This document shows positions 25,106-38,500 of a DNA stretch of 64,000 nucleotides, piece by piece (within the stretch, counting starts at the first letter, position 1; each line of letters begins with the position of its first letter). Under the pieces are notes generated by a model. It worked only from the letters and a program-made list of their open reading frames with translations. It was not told where the DNA came from and did no database searches. Source of the DNA: Anticarsia gemmatalis (taxonomy: Eukaryota > Arthropoda > Insecta > Lepidoptera > Erebidae); assembly GCF_050436995.1 (NCBI RefSeq), contig NC_134753.1, positions 7,316,001 to 7,380,000 on the forward strand, in the 5' to 3' direction. Position numbers and translations under genes: made by a program.

Positions 25106-25536
25106 TAGGTACCGATTTTCTTCTAATAAAAATATGTAACTATAGCGATCCGTCTTTTAACTGTATACATTAACAGCTTGTACCTTAAACTAATCATAGG
25201 TATGGTGCTAAAGATTGGTTATAGCTCTTGGATCCGACATTTCTCAAAGACATTTCTGTCCGGCTTTATAACACTAGTGCCTAGACCGAACGATCATTTT
25301 CATTAAATAAATACTAAAGCATTGCTCGATCCAATAGGCACAGCGCACCACTGAGTGTTGTTTTAATGTTTAAACTTTTATCTGATTTGATTGTTAACAT
25401 GAAAAACCATATTTCTGATGTTATTGTTTATTATGTACATTATATTATTATACTCCCGTACGTACTGCGCAACATATTTCAAATATTATGATTCGTGTTA
25501 TGAGACAAGTAACTAGTTACTTATTAACTTAATAAC

Positions 25537-28500
25537 TTATGCGTTAGCGACGATCCAGTTACTGTAGTAAGAAACGCGGGCGAGAACACCAGGGTAGAAA
25601 GCGTCACCGCATCCGAAACCCCAGGAAGTAACACCGACAACGATGTCTCCATTGTGAGCGACGGGGCCACCAGAGTCACCCTGGCAGGCGTCCTTGCCAC
25701 CGACGTTCAAGATACCAGCACACAACATGCCGTCAGTGATGTCGGGCCAGCGGTCGTATCCGGGCAGGGTCTTCAGGTAAGCGTAACGTTCCGCGCACAG
25801 GTCCTGATTTACAGTGTCGATGTCGACATGTTGCAGCTGCTCGGAAGGCAGACCACCGCTCTGAAAATGAATAATTGTCATTTAACATTATAGTTTTAAA
25901 AGTAGGTTGTCTATTTGTATTGCTATCGACATCAAATGTTGGAATAGTATTAGTATTCAAAGGTATGTATGTATACAATACTAGCTGACCCGCGCAACTT
26001 TGCTTGCGTCACATAAGAGAGAATGGGTCATAATTTTCCCCGGTTTTGTAACTTTTTTTTACTGTTACTGTTCTCCTATTGTAGCGTGATGATATATAGC
26101 CTATAGCCTTCCTCGATAAATGGGCTATCTAACACTGAAATATTTTTTCAAATCGGACCAGTAGTTCCTGAGATTAGCGCGTTCAAACAAACAAACAAAC
26201 AAACTATTAGTATCTTATCTTATCTTATCTTAGGGGTGGGGGTGCCAGTTAATGACTGGCTGACACTTCGACCATTCCTGATCCTTTGTGTCACCCCCTC
26301 CTTTGCTGCTCTAGACGTTGGGGGGCAGGGCAAAACTTATCAGTTTTGCTATGCACCCCACCGGAAGCAGCCTGTAGTCTTCTGGTTTAGGGTAACCGCA
26401 TCCTAGAAGATCCATTCTTTTCCTTCCTAAAGCATCACACTCGCACAGTATGTGTTTCATGGTTTCTGCTTCTTCATTGCAGTGCCTGCATTTGGGGTCA
26501 TCTATGGCACCTATTTTGTTTAACATGTAGTTCGTGCCGTAGTGTCCTGTGAAAGCACCAAGTATTTTCTTGATGCTGTCTTTGCTGAGGTTTATTAGGT
26601 TATTACTCCAGCTTTTGTTGACGTTATTTATGAACAGTTTCGAATGGGTTAGTCCAGATATGGCTTTCCATTCTTTCAGATGCTGGTCCCTGGTGAAGTT
26701 GGTTATTGCCAGTTTGACTGTCGCATCAGGTAGTCCAATTATTGGTTCTGGACCTATTGGGAGTGATTCTGATCCTTTCCGTGCAAGTTCATCAGCTTTC
26801 TCATTCCCATCTATGCCCGCATGGCCTGGTACCCAAACTAGCCTAACGTTGTTTGTACGACCTACCTTGTTCAGGTTCTTTATGCAATTCAGTACAAGTC
26901 CCGAATTGACCTTAAAACAGCAGAGAGCTTTAATAGCTGCTTGACTGTCGCTGAGTATATAAATGTCGCGATTTTTTGTATCTCGTTTTATAATCTCTTG
27001 GGTGCATTCGATGATTGCGTGTACTTCTGCTTGGAAGACTGAAGCATATCTGCCTAGGCTAGTGCTTATGCTGCAGTCCTCCGAGTGAACGCCTGCTCCT
27101 GTGCCGTTCTGCATTTTGGAGCCATCGGTGTACCATATCTGTCTCGATTTGGTTTGTGTGTAGAGACCTTGACTCCATTCTTCTCTCGTCGGAATCGTCA
27201 TCTTAAAGTTTCTGTGAGTGACTAGTATTGTCTGTATTTTGTCAGAGTTCATATCTAGCATCTCTTTTAGATGAGGTTTTATGCCCATGTTTGTATGGTT
27301 GCACGTCATCATCTTCCTTGTCCCGAGGTTTGCATCTTTGAGTCTTTTCAACGCATTGATTGCCTCTCTTTGGACTGTAAGGTGCAATGGAGTGATTCCA
27401 AGTAAGGTTTCCATTGCCGCCGTTGGTGTTGTTCTGAAGGCACCTGTTATAGACATGCAGGCAACCCTTTGGATTGTGCTGAGCGCTTTCTTGCATGTCT
27501 CTTTATTGGTTCTTGGCCACCATACTACACTTCCATACTTGATGATGGGTAGGATCATCATTGTGTAGATCCAGTATAGTACCTTTGGTTGGAGTCCCCA
27601 TGTTTTGCCATAGGCCCTCCTGAGCATGCCAAAAATTCTTAAGGATTTATTGGTTATATGCTCCTGGTGTTTTTTCCAGGTCAGATCTTTGTCCAGTATG
27701 AGTCCTAAGTATTTGACCTGTGTCGACCATTGTAATTCTTCTCCTGCCATCTTTAGGCTTTTGAAGTTTTTGAGGTCTCTTTTCCTAGTAAAGTACATCG
27801 TGGTGGTTTTACTAGGGTTGATGGATAGGTGGTTTTCTCTGCTCCATCTTTCTGCTATTTTGATCGCTTCTTGTGACAACTGCGAGACGATCGTCGGAAT
27901 TTTTCCGTTGACCATAATGGCTAGGTCATCTGCGTAACCTACCGTGTAGAATGGTCCTGTGTTCAGTTCTTTCATTAGCGAATCGACCACTAGGCTCCAC
28001 AGCAGAGGCGACAGCACCCCTCCCTGTGGGCAGCCTCTGGTTGTTTTGATGTGGATTGTATCGCCAGCTAACGTGGAACTGATAACTCTGTTTTGCAGCA
28101 TATTCCCGATCCATCTGCAGATGGTTGGGTTCACGCCATGTTTTAAAGCAGCATCTTGGATAGCTTCGAAGGTGGTTCTGTCAAAGGCCCCTTCTATATC
28201 TATGAAGGTGGCCACGCATATTTCTTTGCTTTCCAGTGCTGCCTCTGCTCGTTCTATCACTAGATGAAGAGCTGTTTCGGTCGATTTCCCTTGTTGATAA
28301 GCACATTGCCTATCGTGGAGTGGATTGTTTCTTAAAGGTCCGTCTCTTATATGTTTGTCAATCAGCTTTTCGATCGTTTTAAGTAGAAACGATGTAAGGC
28401 TGATGGGTCGATATGACCTAACATCTTCGTAGTTTGTTTTTCCCGGTTTAGGCAGGTATACTACTTTCACTTTTGACCATAGTTTTGGTATATGGCCATA

Positions 28501-30619
28501 GGCTAGGCATGCTCTGTAAATACGCACCAAGTGTGGTATTAACACATTGCTGCCTTTTTGTAGGAGTATGGGGTATATACCATCTGGTCCTGGTGATTTG
28601 TAGGGCTTAAAGCTGTCAATTGCCCATTTCAGAAGGTTCCCATCTACTATTTTCCTGGCTGTGTTCCATTCAGCCCTTGACGTCTTGATGAGATTTTCTT
28701 CGCTATGCGTTATATCTTCATCTGTCATTATGTTGATGATAGTTAACTATTAGTATAGATTAGTATAGATTCTCTCTTATGTGACACAAGCGAAGTTGCG
28801 CGGGTCAGCTAGTGTTGGAATATTATTAGTATTCAAAGGTATACAATATTATGTAGTTAGAATATTTACCGATGTAGTGCCCCATCCAATAGCAGTGATT
28901 GAGGTGCCATCGGGGAGTTGATAGTTGGGTCCAGCGATGCGAGCGACACCGATGCTGTTGGAGAACACGGCGGGGGTGCTGAGGCGGATGATAGCGACAT
29001 CAGCGTCAAGGGGTTTGTTGGGAGGGTTGTACTGCTCGTGCATGATAATACGGGCTACACTGTGAATGTCGCCGCCCGAAGATCTCAGAGAGGTACCGAG
29101 ACGCACACGCCACCACGACGCTGGATCACCACTAAAAAAAAGTTTGTATTGTTTATTTTTGTTAAGACATTTTATATGCGCGGATTTATGTTAGATACAC
29201 ATGATGATTGATAACCCATATGACAGGTTGTTAGAAATTAAAATTGAGTTAAATCAGCAATTTGGTTTTTCACGTAGGTACTGTCAAACAATACAGGCTA
29301 CATACAGGATAAGTCAAGCAATCAAGGCATGTCCGAGTTAATTCTAAAGCGACGATTGTCTAACAAGAAATCAATCGGCCTTTGGAATAACTGACATAAT
29401 TTCAATTTCTTGATAAAAAAAAATCATGAATTTACCAGAAAAAAAATATCATGCATTCCTAAAGAGTCACTACTATAGTAGTATAGGCATAGTACCTTGG
29501 ATACCATGGATTATATTAATAAACATAACTTACTCGAAGCAGTGGGCAGCTGAGAGAACAGAGACTGCATTGATCAGGGAGCCACCACAAGCCTGCGAGA
29601 ACCATGAGCCGAAGAATCCGTACTGCATGTTAGCCATATAGGGGTAGGTCTCCACAGTTGTGTCGGAACCACCCACAATACGGTTGATTTTTTGGGGAAC
29701 CGCTGTAAATAACAATAGTTAATTACTCATAAGTATAATGAATACACTGGATTGGGAACCTATAAAAAATAATATCAGAACGCCCTTTCTGGTAGAACCC
29801 GAAAGTTATTTTGTTCACCTCATGTTTAATTATTAAATGTTCTTGTTCCGGGTACATTACCATAGTATATAGCTGTATGTAAAGATGAAATGAAATATCT
29901 CTCTCAGATTAACATGATAACTGAGATATTTAGGGATTTACTTTCAAATTTGTTACGAACAAATGCGGCCGTTTATCTCGAAAGCCGGAGAAGCTAAGTT
30001 TGTAGACTATTAAATTTGATTCCAGTCGTGATAAGTAGGTAGCTAAGTTAATAAAAAACGAAATTTTGTAACAAAAGCAGGGACCGGCCGGATACTCGTT
30101 GAATGGGATTTTTAAGCGCTTAAAAAAAACCCTATCATACATGTTTCACCTTCGAACGGGTGTAGTTAACCCGTCATGAACGGGTTACCCCTTAAACCTC
30201 CTGTAACACTGTAACACTGTAACCCATTCCGACTGATGAAATTGTAATATGCACTCTTTATGCAAGCATCTTATTTTTAGCAATGAGGCGCCGCCGCACG
30301 GGTGCAAGTAACTCCCCACCATGCAGCTCAAGTTTATTGGGTAACCCAGGGTAACACGAAAAAAAGCTTTTCGGGAAGGTAACCTCTTCAATGGCTTAAG
30401 TCATTGAAGGGGTTAACCCCTACACTGGGTTTCGCGGACGTAACTCGAATAAAGGGTAACACTGCGATATGAGTGACCCCTAATATGGGTTACCCAATCC
30501 AAAGGCTTAGCTCTAAAGCGGGGTTGTCCGGTCTCTGAACAAAAGGGATAAATATGACGGAGGGAAAGTCACTTACCAAAAGCGGTACCCACAAGGGCTA
30601 ATAGGACTATGGCGCGCAT
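25537..30619 (-). CDS. Trypsin-like serine protease C
   Basis: A secreted S1 trypsin. The exons are 30577-30619, 29534-29702, 28870-29131 and 25537-25860 (266 codons with stop, about 265 aa). It has a signal peptide (MRAIVLLALVGTAF) and activation site NR/IVGG. The triad residues are SAAHC, DADVAIIRL and CQGDSGGP. The specificity Asp is in KDACQGDS, and Phe takes the pocket-rim position (CGDAFYP). Intron 3 has been stretched to 3.0 kb by a Helitron-LINE-Helitron composite, while exon borders and frame remain intact. Intron 1 contains an odd GGTTACC-rich patch at 30155-30500. Confidence 0.93.
25938..28850. repeat. Composite insertion flanked by ~40-bp direct repeats
   Basis: Helitron 3' ends point outward on both sides: CTAGCTGACCCGCG at 25981 (minus copy) and CGCGGGTCAGCTAG ending at 28812 (plus copy). 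Outside them lie direct repeats of about 40 bp: 25938-25980 and 28814-28850, both starting GTTGGAATA and containing TTAGTATTCAAAGGTAT. Between the Helitron parts lies the LINE at 26214-28744. The plus-strand Helitron retains only ~55 bp of its 3' end. Helitrons do not make target duplications, so the flanking repeats need another explanation. Confidence 0.7.
26214..28744 (-). mobile_element. Non-LTR retrotransposon with RT and RNase H, 5'-truncated
   Basis: A 12-bp target duplication AACTATTAGTAT (26202-26213 and 28745-28756) brackets the element. Its 3' end, at low coordinates, carries a TAAGA-repeat tail. The uninterrupted frame at 26311-28728 (805 aa) has reverse transcriptase motifs SPGPDGIYP, SYRPISLTS, FIDIEGAFD, GCPQGGVLSPLLW and the catalytic YADD. 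It also has a full RNase H domain (YTDGSK, AEVHAI, LSDSQAA, WVPGHAGIDGNEKAD) and a C-terminal CRHC...H..C knuckle. RT followed by RNase H fits the I/LOA/R1-like LINE group. No endonuclease or ORF1 is present, so the copy is dead on arrival, although the frame is intact, implying recent insertion. Confidence 0.88.
30120..30540. repeat. Cluster of GGGTTACCC-like words in trypsin C intron 1
   Basis: Within ~400 bp there are repeated forms of GGGTTAACC, GGGTTACC, GTAACCC and GGGTAACAC on both strands (for example 30161-30190, 30205-30225, 30338-30358, 30405-30422, 30453-30475, 30485-30492). The base composition is richer in G/C than nearby introns. There is no coding potential. It may be the remnant of an uncharacterised repeat. 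Confidence 0.4.
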
Positions 30620-30665
30620 TGTGCTGATCACTGACACCACTACAGCATTGAACTAATCGTTGCCG

Positions 30666-30673
30666 TTTATATA
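30666..30673 (-). promoter_or_regulatory. TATA box of trypsin C
   Basis: TATATAAA on the minus strand, about 50 bp upstream of the ATG at 30619. A TCAGT initiator-like motif is at 30630-30634, about 35 bp downstream of the TATA box. GATATC and TTATC motifs follow at 30683-30695, in the same order as in trypsin B. Confidence 0.65.
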
Positions 30674-30699
30674 CTAAGGGTTTGATATCGTTATCTTAA

Positions 30700-32560
30700 A
30701 TAGATCCGTTCAAATTTTAGATAAATGATAAAAAATTATCACAAAAATAATTACTGAACTCAATCTGTCATAGTCAATCCATTAATTAATAAGTACCTAA
30801 TACCTATTAAGAGGTAGGTATACCTATAGCTCATATAATCTTAAGCTTTCCTAGATTAGAGATAATTATTTACTCCTCGGTCGTTCAAGTAATTAGTAGT
30901 GTAAGTGTGGTCTCGTTGGATAAGATCGTTATGACGAAATTTCTGGGTAAGGCTGTATTTTTTCCTCACATTGAAATAGCGCCTGAGGCGCTCGAAAGCT
31001 CCGTGTAGCTTTCAGCTTTTAATGATAATGATCAGGTGAGTAAAAAAAATTGCCGCGTAACTATTTAAATTGCGCCGCAAAACTCGCGTAACCTATATAA
31101 TACCTACCCGTAGTGGGTATAGTTTAAGCGAGTTTAATGACCTATCCCATGTCTATGAAACATTTATGTATAATGTCTATAATTTAAATATGAAAGTTTG
31201 TTTGTTTGAATCTCTAATCTCAGGAACTACTAAATTGATAAAATATTTTTGTGTTGAATAATTCATTTATTGAGGAATGGAGCAGCAATAAAAAATATTG
31301 CGAAAACGGGAAAATTAAACTCCACGCGAAAGAAGTTGTAGACGCCGCTTGTCTGTAAACACTGATCAATGTATGATGTACCAAATCAGCAATGACTAAT
31401 CGAAATTGTGCCATCTCGCCCGATCTGGCGAGTTAATGGCGTGTGAGATGACAAATAACCCTGCTTTTCCAGCAGTAATTATTTTTTATCAAATTCATTA
31501 CGACATTGGGAAAATACAAGAACATACAAAAATACAACTGGGTTCTAAAATTAGGAAGATTACATGTCATTTTACAAAGGAAAATAAGAATAGTGACTAA
31601 AATTGCAATAACAAATTAACTGAATCTGAGGAGCGGCTCTTTATTTTTGTACATGAATGCTTTTCTAACAACCGCACTCAGTAACGTAATAACTTTAAAA
31701 AGTGATAGACGCCTTGGCTTGCTAAACAACATTGGTCATTCTACGTTAATAGCTTAAACTTAGCTAAAAACTGAAAAGAAAATGCTTTAAAGGCAAATAT
31801 AAGTATAAGCTTCTTCGACGTAAATGAGGCATGGGAAGTTTGTGAGGATCGTACCAAGTGGCGTTCTTTGGTGTCTGCCCACATTTTATGGAAAAAGGCG
31901 TGCTTTTGTGTATGTATGTATCAATTAGGTATATGGTTTAATCGCACAATGTTAACACAATCGACAACGGATATATTGTAAATTTTATTATGCCTCATTA
32001 TAATCACAGCAAGTAATTTGTCATGGGATTAGTGTTAGCACACGACTTATATTGCAATCTGCTACTGTTTTTCCTGTTAATCATGATGTGGGTAATTGTT
32101 TACAGTTCAATAGTTTGATAAAGTTCTAAATAGATTGTAAAAGCTTTAGCGATTAGCGATCTGCTACCGTCGATTACCTAAATTTGTTTAGGAAAAACCC
32201 GGACACTCATATCTTTGGGTTTTCCAGATCTGATTTTGCGATATACATATCGATCGGATATACGTGTTAATTGATCTATATTGGGACATTACATTTACGT
32301 TTGTGAATGAAACACACACAGTGGTCTTAATTACGAAGATTAACGTTTATATGAATACAGAAGCCTTATATCCTAGAGTGGTTTGAAAACTTATAAACGT
32401 CATTTAGTGCTAGGAAAATGGCTATAAAAGTAAGTATTTAATTCAGATTTCTCATTTTGCTTACCTTAAGAATGTATACATTAAAATTTAAGTTATAAAA
32501 TTTTTGTATGTTCGCTGTTGTAAACACTAATAACTAAAGGATTTGTACAAATAATAAAAT
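30700..32560. other. Intergenic DNA between trypsin C and the SIPA1L 3' UTR
   Basis: About 1.9 kb without a supported gene. A decayed Helitron of the same family as 15672-15925 is visible at about 31174-31335 (GTTTGTTTGTTTGAA, TCTCAGGAACTACT, GAGCAGCAATAAAAAAT). The short plus-strand frames here have no recognisable motif. Confidence 0.45.
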
Positions 32561-32581
32561 CAATTTTAAAGTATAATGTGT

Positions 32582-35528
32582 TTTATTGGAATGTCCTTTA
32601 TAATACATACAAATTATATCTATAAATAATTGAACCTTCAAGCTGTTACGAGGAAACAATCCAAATTTAAAAAACATGGAGGTTAACAGTAATCGCTTTG
32701 GTTACTTACCTATCAGTAAAAATTACATAACATAGGCATTGTTACATTAAGACTGGTACAGAATTTGAACAAATAAAAAAAAACGCGTCGAATTGAGAAC
32801 CTCATTTTCGAAGTCGGTTAAAATAATAATTAGCTTCATGTCATGGTTTGTGATGTACTGTTTTTAATCACAATTAACCGTCTTATTCATAAACAAACCT
32901 ATTTTAGTTAAAAAGCTACTACAATGTGTTTTCTCTCTTTCATTTCGCTAAGGAGTGAAAGAAACAAAACACTTTGTAAGCCTTTCATAAGTTCATATCT
33001 TTTTATGAATAAGAGGGTTAGTATTTTGACAAAGCCTGTACTAGCCGCCCGGTGAACACGTAATAACTTAGGTATACCTTAAAAGTGAGTGGTGGGAAAA
33101 ACTTATTTAAACACGTACAACTTATATATCAATTCGGAAATATTTTGTTTAGTACCCACAGTAACATTTTATAAAAAAAATAGGCGATTTTAGCTGTCAT
33201 CTTTGTATACGTATAACATAATTTATTCAAGCACAGACATATAAAAAGTCCTCTAAAACTCAGCTTTTTAATAATAACTGTGACACAAAATGTTTAAACT
33301 ATTCTTTTAAATGTAATATTGTAACAAGAAAATCAGCTCAATCTTTATTTACTTAATATCAACAGTATTTTTTAAACGTAGCTCTAAATCAACAACTTAG
33401 AAAGGCCGATGGATACAGTCTCTTTCATAATGCGCAGTAATGAATACACCAAGTAATTCGTAATTTTACAAAAAGCACGTGTACTTTATTATAATTTATT
33501 GTTATAATCATATCTAGTCGCAATCGGAACTAAAAACCAAATTATAAGGTTTATTAAAACCATAAGTAACAATTCGTTTAAATTTGTAAACCGAAATAAA
33601 TTCTTAACAGACTTTCTATGCTCTTGATTTTAGCAAAACGATCTAAACAAAAAGTATTACAAAAAACGATGACTACCAAATAACTTTACTGTTTACAGTC
33701 AACATTAATTCTCACTCCAATACCGAAAACGATTTCATACTTACGTACCGTATTTAATCAAATTATATAAGAAAAGTTTAAGCTGCCATCCTTTATGTTT
33801 GTAGTCTCAATTAGGCCCATAACTGGAATACAATATCTTCGAAATTATCATCTATTCTTATCGTAGAGTTATATAGTTTGGGGTCGTTTGAAAAATGGAT
33901 CTTCACAAAAATCTTTTCTTGTGATAAAAGTTCTATAGTATTTTATTAATTTTATGCATGTCTCAGCTTACGTACGTGTCTATTCGTAGGTATGTCTAAA
34001 TGAAATAATAAAAAAGTGGCTTAAAATCAATAAGTCTGAATTAGAATAGATTTTGAAGACAGTGACGCATCGTTATTTTGTATATCTTTAGAAAAGGCAG
34101 CAACTACTAGTAGTCGAAACCAAAATAAATGCTAACATTTGGTTTCGTTGTATATTTCGGATCGCATATTTGTTGAAATATGTACTAACATCGATATTAA
34201 CAAGCTCACAACATTCTCTTAAGTCTCTCCCGTTCACAATACGTAAAAATAAAGACTATGATAACCTAAACTAATAAAGCTTTGTTGGTGATTACACCTA
34301 ATCCATGAGACTCATATTTACACAAAGTACAATGAAGTTGATGCTGGATAATGTTTGGATTATCGTAAATAAACCGATTCACAAATTTCGCATGTATTTG
34401 TAAATAAATGTACGGAATTGAAATTTCAGAAATGTATAGGTACTTTAGCAGGTATATGTAATTTCATGTAACATTAAGTGCAACTGGCGTAAACGTTATC
34501 TAGGTTTTATTATTACACGAGTAATATTTGTGCTAACGCGCTTTTTCTCTTATTGTATTAATATTTGGCAGGTTTCAAGTCTGTTTATAATAAGGATTAC
34601 ACTACTATAACTATATACGAGTAGTGGCAATACATTCAACAGTATTGCTATTACCAGTACAACTTATTTTAATCACCAAGTCGGGTGCTAGCGGGCTGCA
34701 AGCTGCTTATGCGCTCAATAATATAATAATACGTGTAAACTTAGATTATAGCAAACATTAAATAACAATCCCACTGAGCACACGACTTGTTCCATTACCT
34801 ATAATAATTGGTGTTCACGTTACATCTTCTGTTCCCTTACAACTAGTCTAACAGTAGTGATCAAGAGTAAACAATAAGTTAAAGCCTACGTAGTATCAAT
34901 ATTTTATATGATAAACATACGGTAATAAATAAATATGTTACCCATTAACGTTCAACTTGTCCGATTTTTTACATAATACATATAAATAAGAAACGAGGCT
35001 TACCTTTAAAAGTGTATCTAAATACGTCAATTTAATTGAGACATTAACCTCAACTACGAGCAGCATAATTATATTTATTATATAGTAATAATAACAAACT
35101 AATCTATGAATATAATAATTATACTAATACCAACATATTACGTAAAATTTACGCCAAAACAAAGGCTTCACGTGAAGCACGGAAAAGGCACGAAATTCAT
35201 AAGACATAGCGCATGTTTAACATTATAATTGATATACTATATAGTATATATCTTCATAAGAATAATTTAATAATTGAAACAGTTTCCTTACCCGAGAAGT
35301 TAATCATGAGTAAATAGCTACCATACTTAAACCTCAAGGCATTACTCATTTGTGTAATCTCGATGTTTATATGCAAAATTCAGATTGATCGAGAAAAGTT
35401 GAATATAAACAGTTTTCATGGTACAATGTAGTGTCGATCTGAAGGTTTCCATTGGTGTTTCTCTCTGTAGTGTTTGGTTCGAGTAGTAAGGTCTGATACC
35501 TTACTACTCTTACTTGTGAGTGAACGGG
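32582..35528 (-). other. Probable long 3' UTR of the SIPA1L-type gene
   Basis: There is no coding signal on either strand for ~2.9 kb downstream of the SIPA1L stop. The sequence is uniformly AT-rich and free of recognisable transposons, unlike the neighbouring intergenic and intronic DNA. Poly(A) signals AATAAA occur on the minus strand, the most distal candidate at 32582-32587 (followed by ACAC). The 3' end chosen is inferred. Confidence 0.4.
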
Positions 35529-38500
35529 TCACTGTCGGTCGACGGTCCTCTTCAGCCACTGTGTGAAGTGTCGCAGTTGCCACACGGCACGCGCCGACTC
35601 CTCGCGCAGCCGAGCATTGTGCCGCCGCAGACGTCGAACCTACGTCACAAGATACATAATCTGTTACCAGCTCCCACAAATATACGAGTTAATTACTCGT
35701 ATCTAAATCCCGGTAATTAATACGTCGATAATATTAAGTCTCTTGTTTCTGACTGACTTATCTGCTTCTGTAGTAAGTACATTATAATTACGTCTTGTTT
35801 ATCCTTGACATCGAAACTTCCGGATTAAGGGTTTAACTTATACAATAAGATTCTTTACATACGGTGTTATTTTAATATGATTGCAATGAGCGTATTATCT
35901 TTGATTTCGCGACAGGTGTTCTGCTAACAAAAAAAAAAATAGCCAATCGTTGTGGATGTCTTCATAACGAAAATACAAAATGGCGAGCACACAGGAATGG
36001 TTACTTGCGTTCAACGCGTGTTGCCAGCTCAGCTCATTAAATAAACGTAAAAAAACGTCGTGTGCAAACGCTTTTACCGTAAACACCGTATTATTTTGAT
36101 GACGAATTTACTTTACAACAATGAATCAATCATAATCAATATGTATATACAAGATAAAACGATAGTTAAAACTCATAACAGACTGATACAATCTTTTCTT
36201 CAAGGTTTTACTAGTACATGTGGGTCAAGTTTATGATTAAGGTCGATTGACTTCTCGTGCAAGTAAGCCCTACTTATTTTTGGTTTTAACAATAGACACA
36301 TAGAAAAGACCAAATAAAATATCCAACAAGCAAATTTATCCAAAGCGGGATATGAACTTTATCTCAAAGCTAAATAAATATATATATAAGTAGTTTTATT
36401 TATTATTTCAAGTAGTAAAGTCCCTGTTTGCGAGTTTAGCACCCTTTCACACCGAAGGTATACTCGGTGCGTATGACCTCGTTATCATGTTCTCTATATT
36501 GATACGGGTACACGCCTGTATCACGATGTCGTATAAGTACGTGCACGCGTATAATATAAGACGTATGACTGATGAAGTATAATCCAAAAGAAATAATAAC
36601 GTAGAGTATATACTACAACCTCAAAAACAAGTCCTAACTCTCCGGAAGTTACACACACATACACCAGGGGCCAATATTTGTTAATTTGATACTCAAAGTA
36701 TATTCAGTACATTGTTTAAATTCAGACTCCTAATATTATCATTAACTAAACATTAAGGCGCGTTGATATAATTTACTGAAGAACTAGCATTTGCCCGTAA
36801 CTTTGTGAGCGTGATTTGTGACAGAGAAGACAAAATTTTCATACAAACTTTCATCTCCTATTTATCCTCTTGGGGGTAGAATTGATCAAAATCGTTTAGT
36901 AACGGGTGCCTACGTCATAACATCTACTTTCATATAAAATTACAGGGCAATTGGTAGATCACTATGTCAGTCAGTCACCTTTGAGTTACATATATTCAGA
37001 TACACAATGTCTATCATAAGCTGTACCTCTTCCTCGAGCTGGTGTCGTTGTCGCTGCTCGCTGGCGGCGTCGGCCTCAAGCGCCGCGACTCTCGCCGCCA
37101 GTCCGCAGCCGCAGCTCGGGGCCGGAGCACCGCCAGCCACTGTCCCACCGCCTGCGCTCGTTGTAGTACCGCCCCCAGCACTCGGAGTGCCCGGACTAGA
37201 CTCGTTTGCCTGTTAATTATTATGTACATGTTTTAATACTATTTGGCAATCCTGTTTATGTTAGGACTAGCTTCTGCCAGTGACTTCTATGTGATAAGAT
37301 TTCTGGGATTGACAGTATTCTATCATCTATGTGTTAATCTAGGTTATAAACTATGTGTATAAAAATTTCATCGAAATCCGTCCAGAAGATTTTTCTCGAA
37401 AGAGTAACAAACAGCTATATATCTATTCATACAAACTTTCGCATTCATAATAATAATAGGACTTGTAGGGTTTTTTACATTTTAGCGACAGTTGTTATGG
37501 CTGCAGATATATATTTTAAAAATACCACCCTGTATACAACATTGCATCATTCAAACACGTTAAAATTCCCAAGGCAGTTTCCTTCTCAGTCTGATAAATA
37601 ATAATTAAACGATTATCTATTACGTTTTCTGATTTCCTCAGTTAATGTCATTTATAAGTAAATCACGTTATCTATTAAAAAACTAGGAACTGTTTGAGCC
37701 CTCGGTCGTCAGTTAAAAATATAATTTTTCTAGTTCTTGTTCAAGTCTAGTTAATAAACATTTCTCATACATATGCCAGCAATAATAGCCAAGTGGTTTA
37801 ATTTGCGCCTCCCAGGCAAGTGGTCGGGGGTTCGTACCCGAGGCAACAAATCGATGAGTTTTAGAAGTTATGTGAGTATTAAAAAGAATTATCACTGGTT
37901 CCAACGGTGAAGAAAAACATCGTGATGGAATGCAACCTTGCAGAGTTCTTTAAAAACGGACCACGAAGCTTTGCAAAGTCTCCAATCGGGGATTGGCCAG
38001 CGTGGTGGACTCAAGGCCCAACTCCTCCCTCATTACGTGAGGAGACCTTTGCCCAGCATTGGATATTAATGGGTTAATTGATTAGCTTTATGGTAATAAT
38101 GTCCAACGTACTTTTTCTACCTCATTACCAAACACAAATAGATTAATATGTAGTAGATATAGATAGCAGAAATAAATATCAATTATATCTTTGACGTGAC
38201 ACGATTCATATAAACCTTGTACGTTAATCTAACCGTGTGACACAGATTAACATCTAAAGCCTGGGTCGGATTAGGAGCCTACATAAAGCCCCTAATACTT
38301 TAGTAATATAATTAGCTTCAATCCTTGATTTAATTCTTGAAAAACTAACCATGTGCATAATCACTTTTTTCTCTTATTGTATGCTTAGCTACGGTTATTG
38401 ATCAACCTAGGGTCAAAACTTTTCAAGTCGCCCAACAGTCCGTTGTCAAACGTGACTTTACGACTGTTATCCGGAAAATTCCCGGGACTGATTTAACGTG

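Noticed and set aside
26549..28267. Several plus-strand open frames of 95-131 codons
   Set aside because: They are antisense shadows of the LINE reverse transcriptase and RNase H frame.
32417..32430. Short plus-strand first exon (ATGGCTATAAAA followed by GTAAGT)
   Set aside because: No following exon in phase and no other coding signal on the plus strand; the match to a donor alone is not enough.
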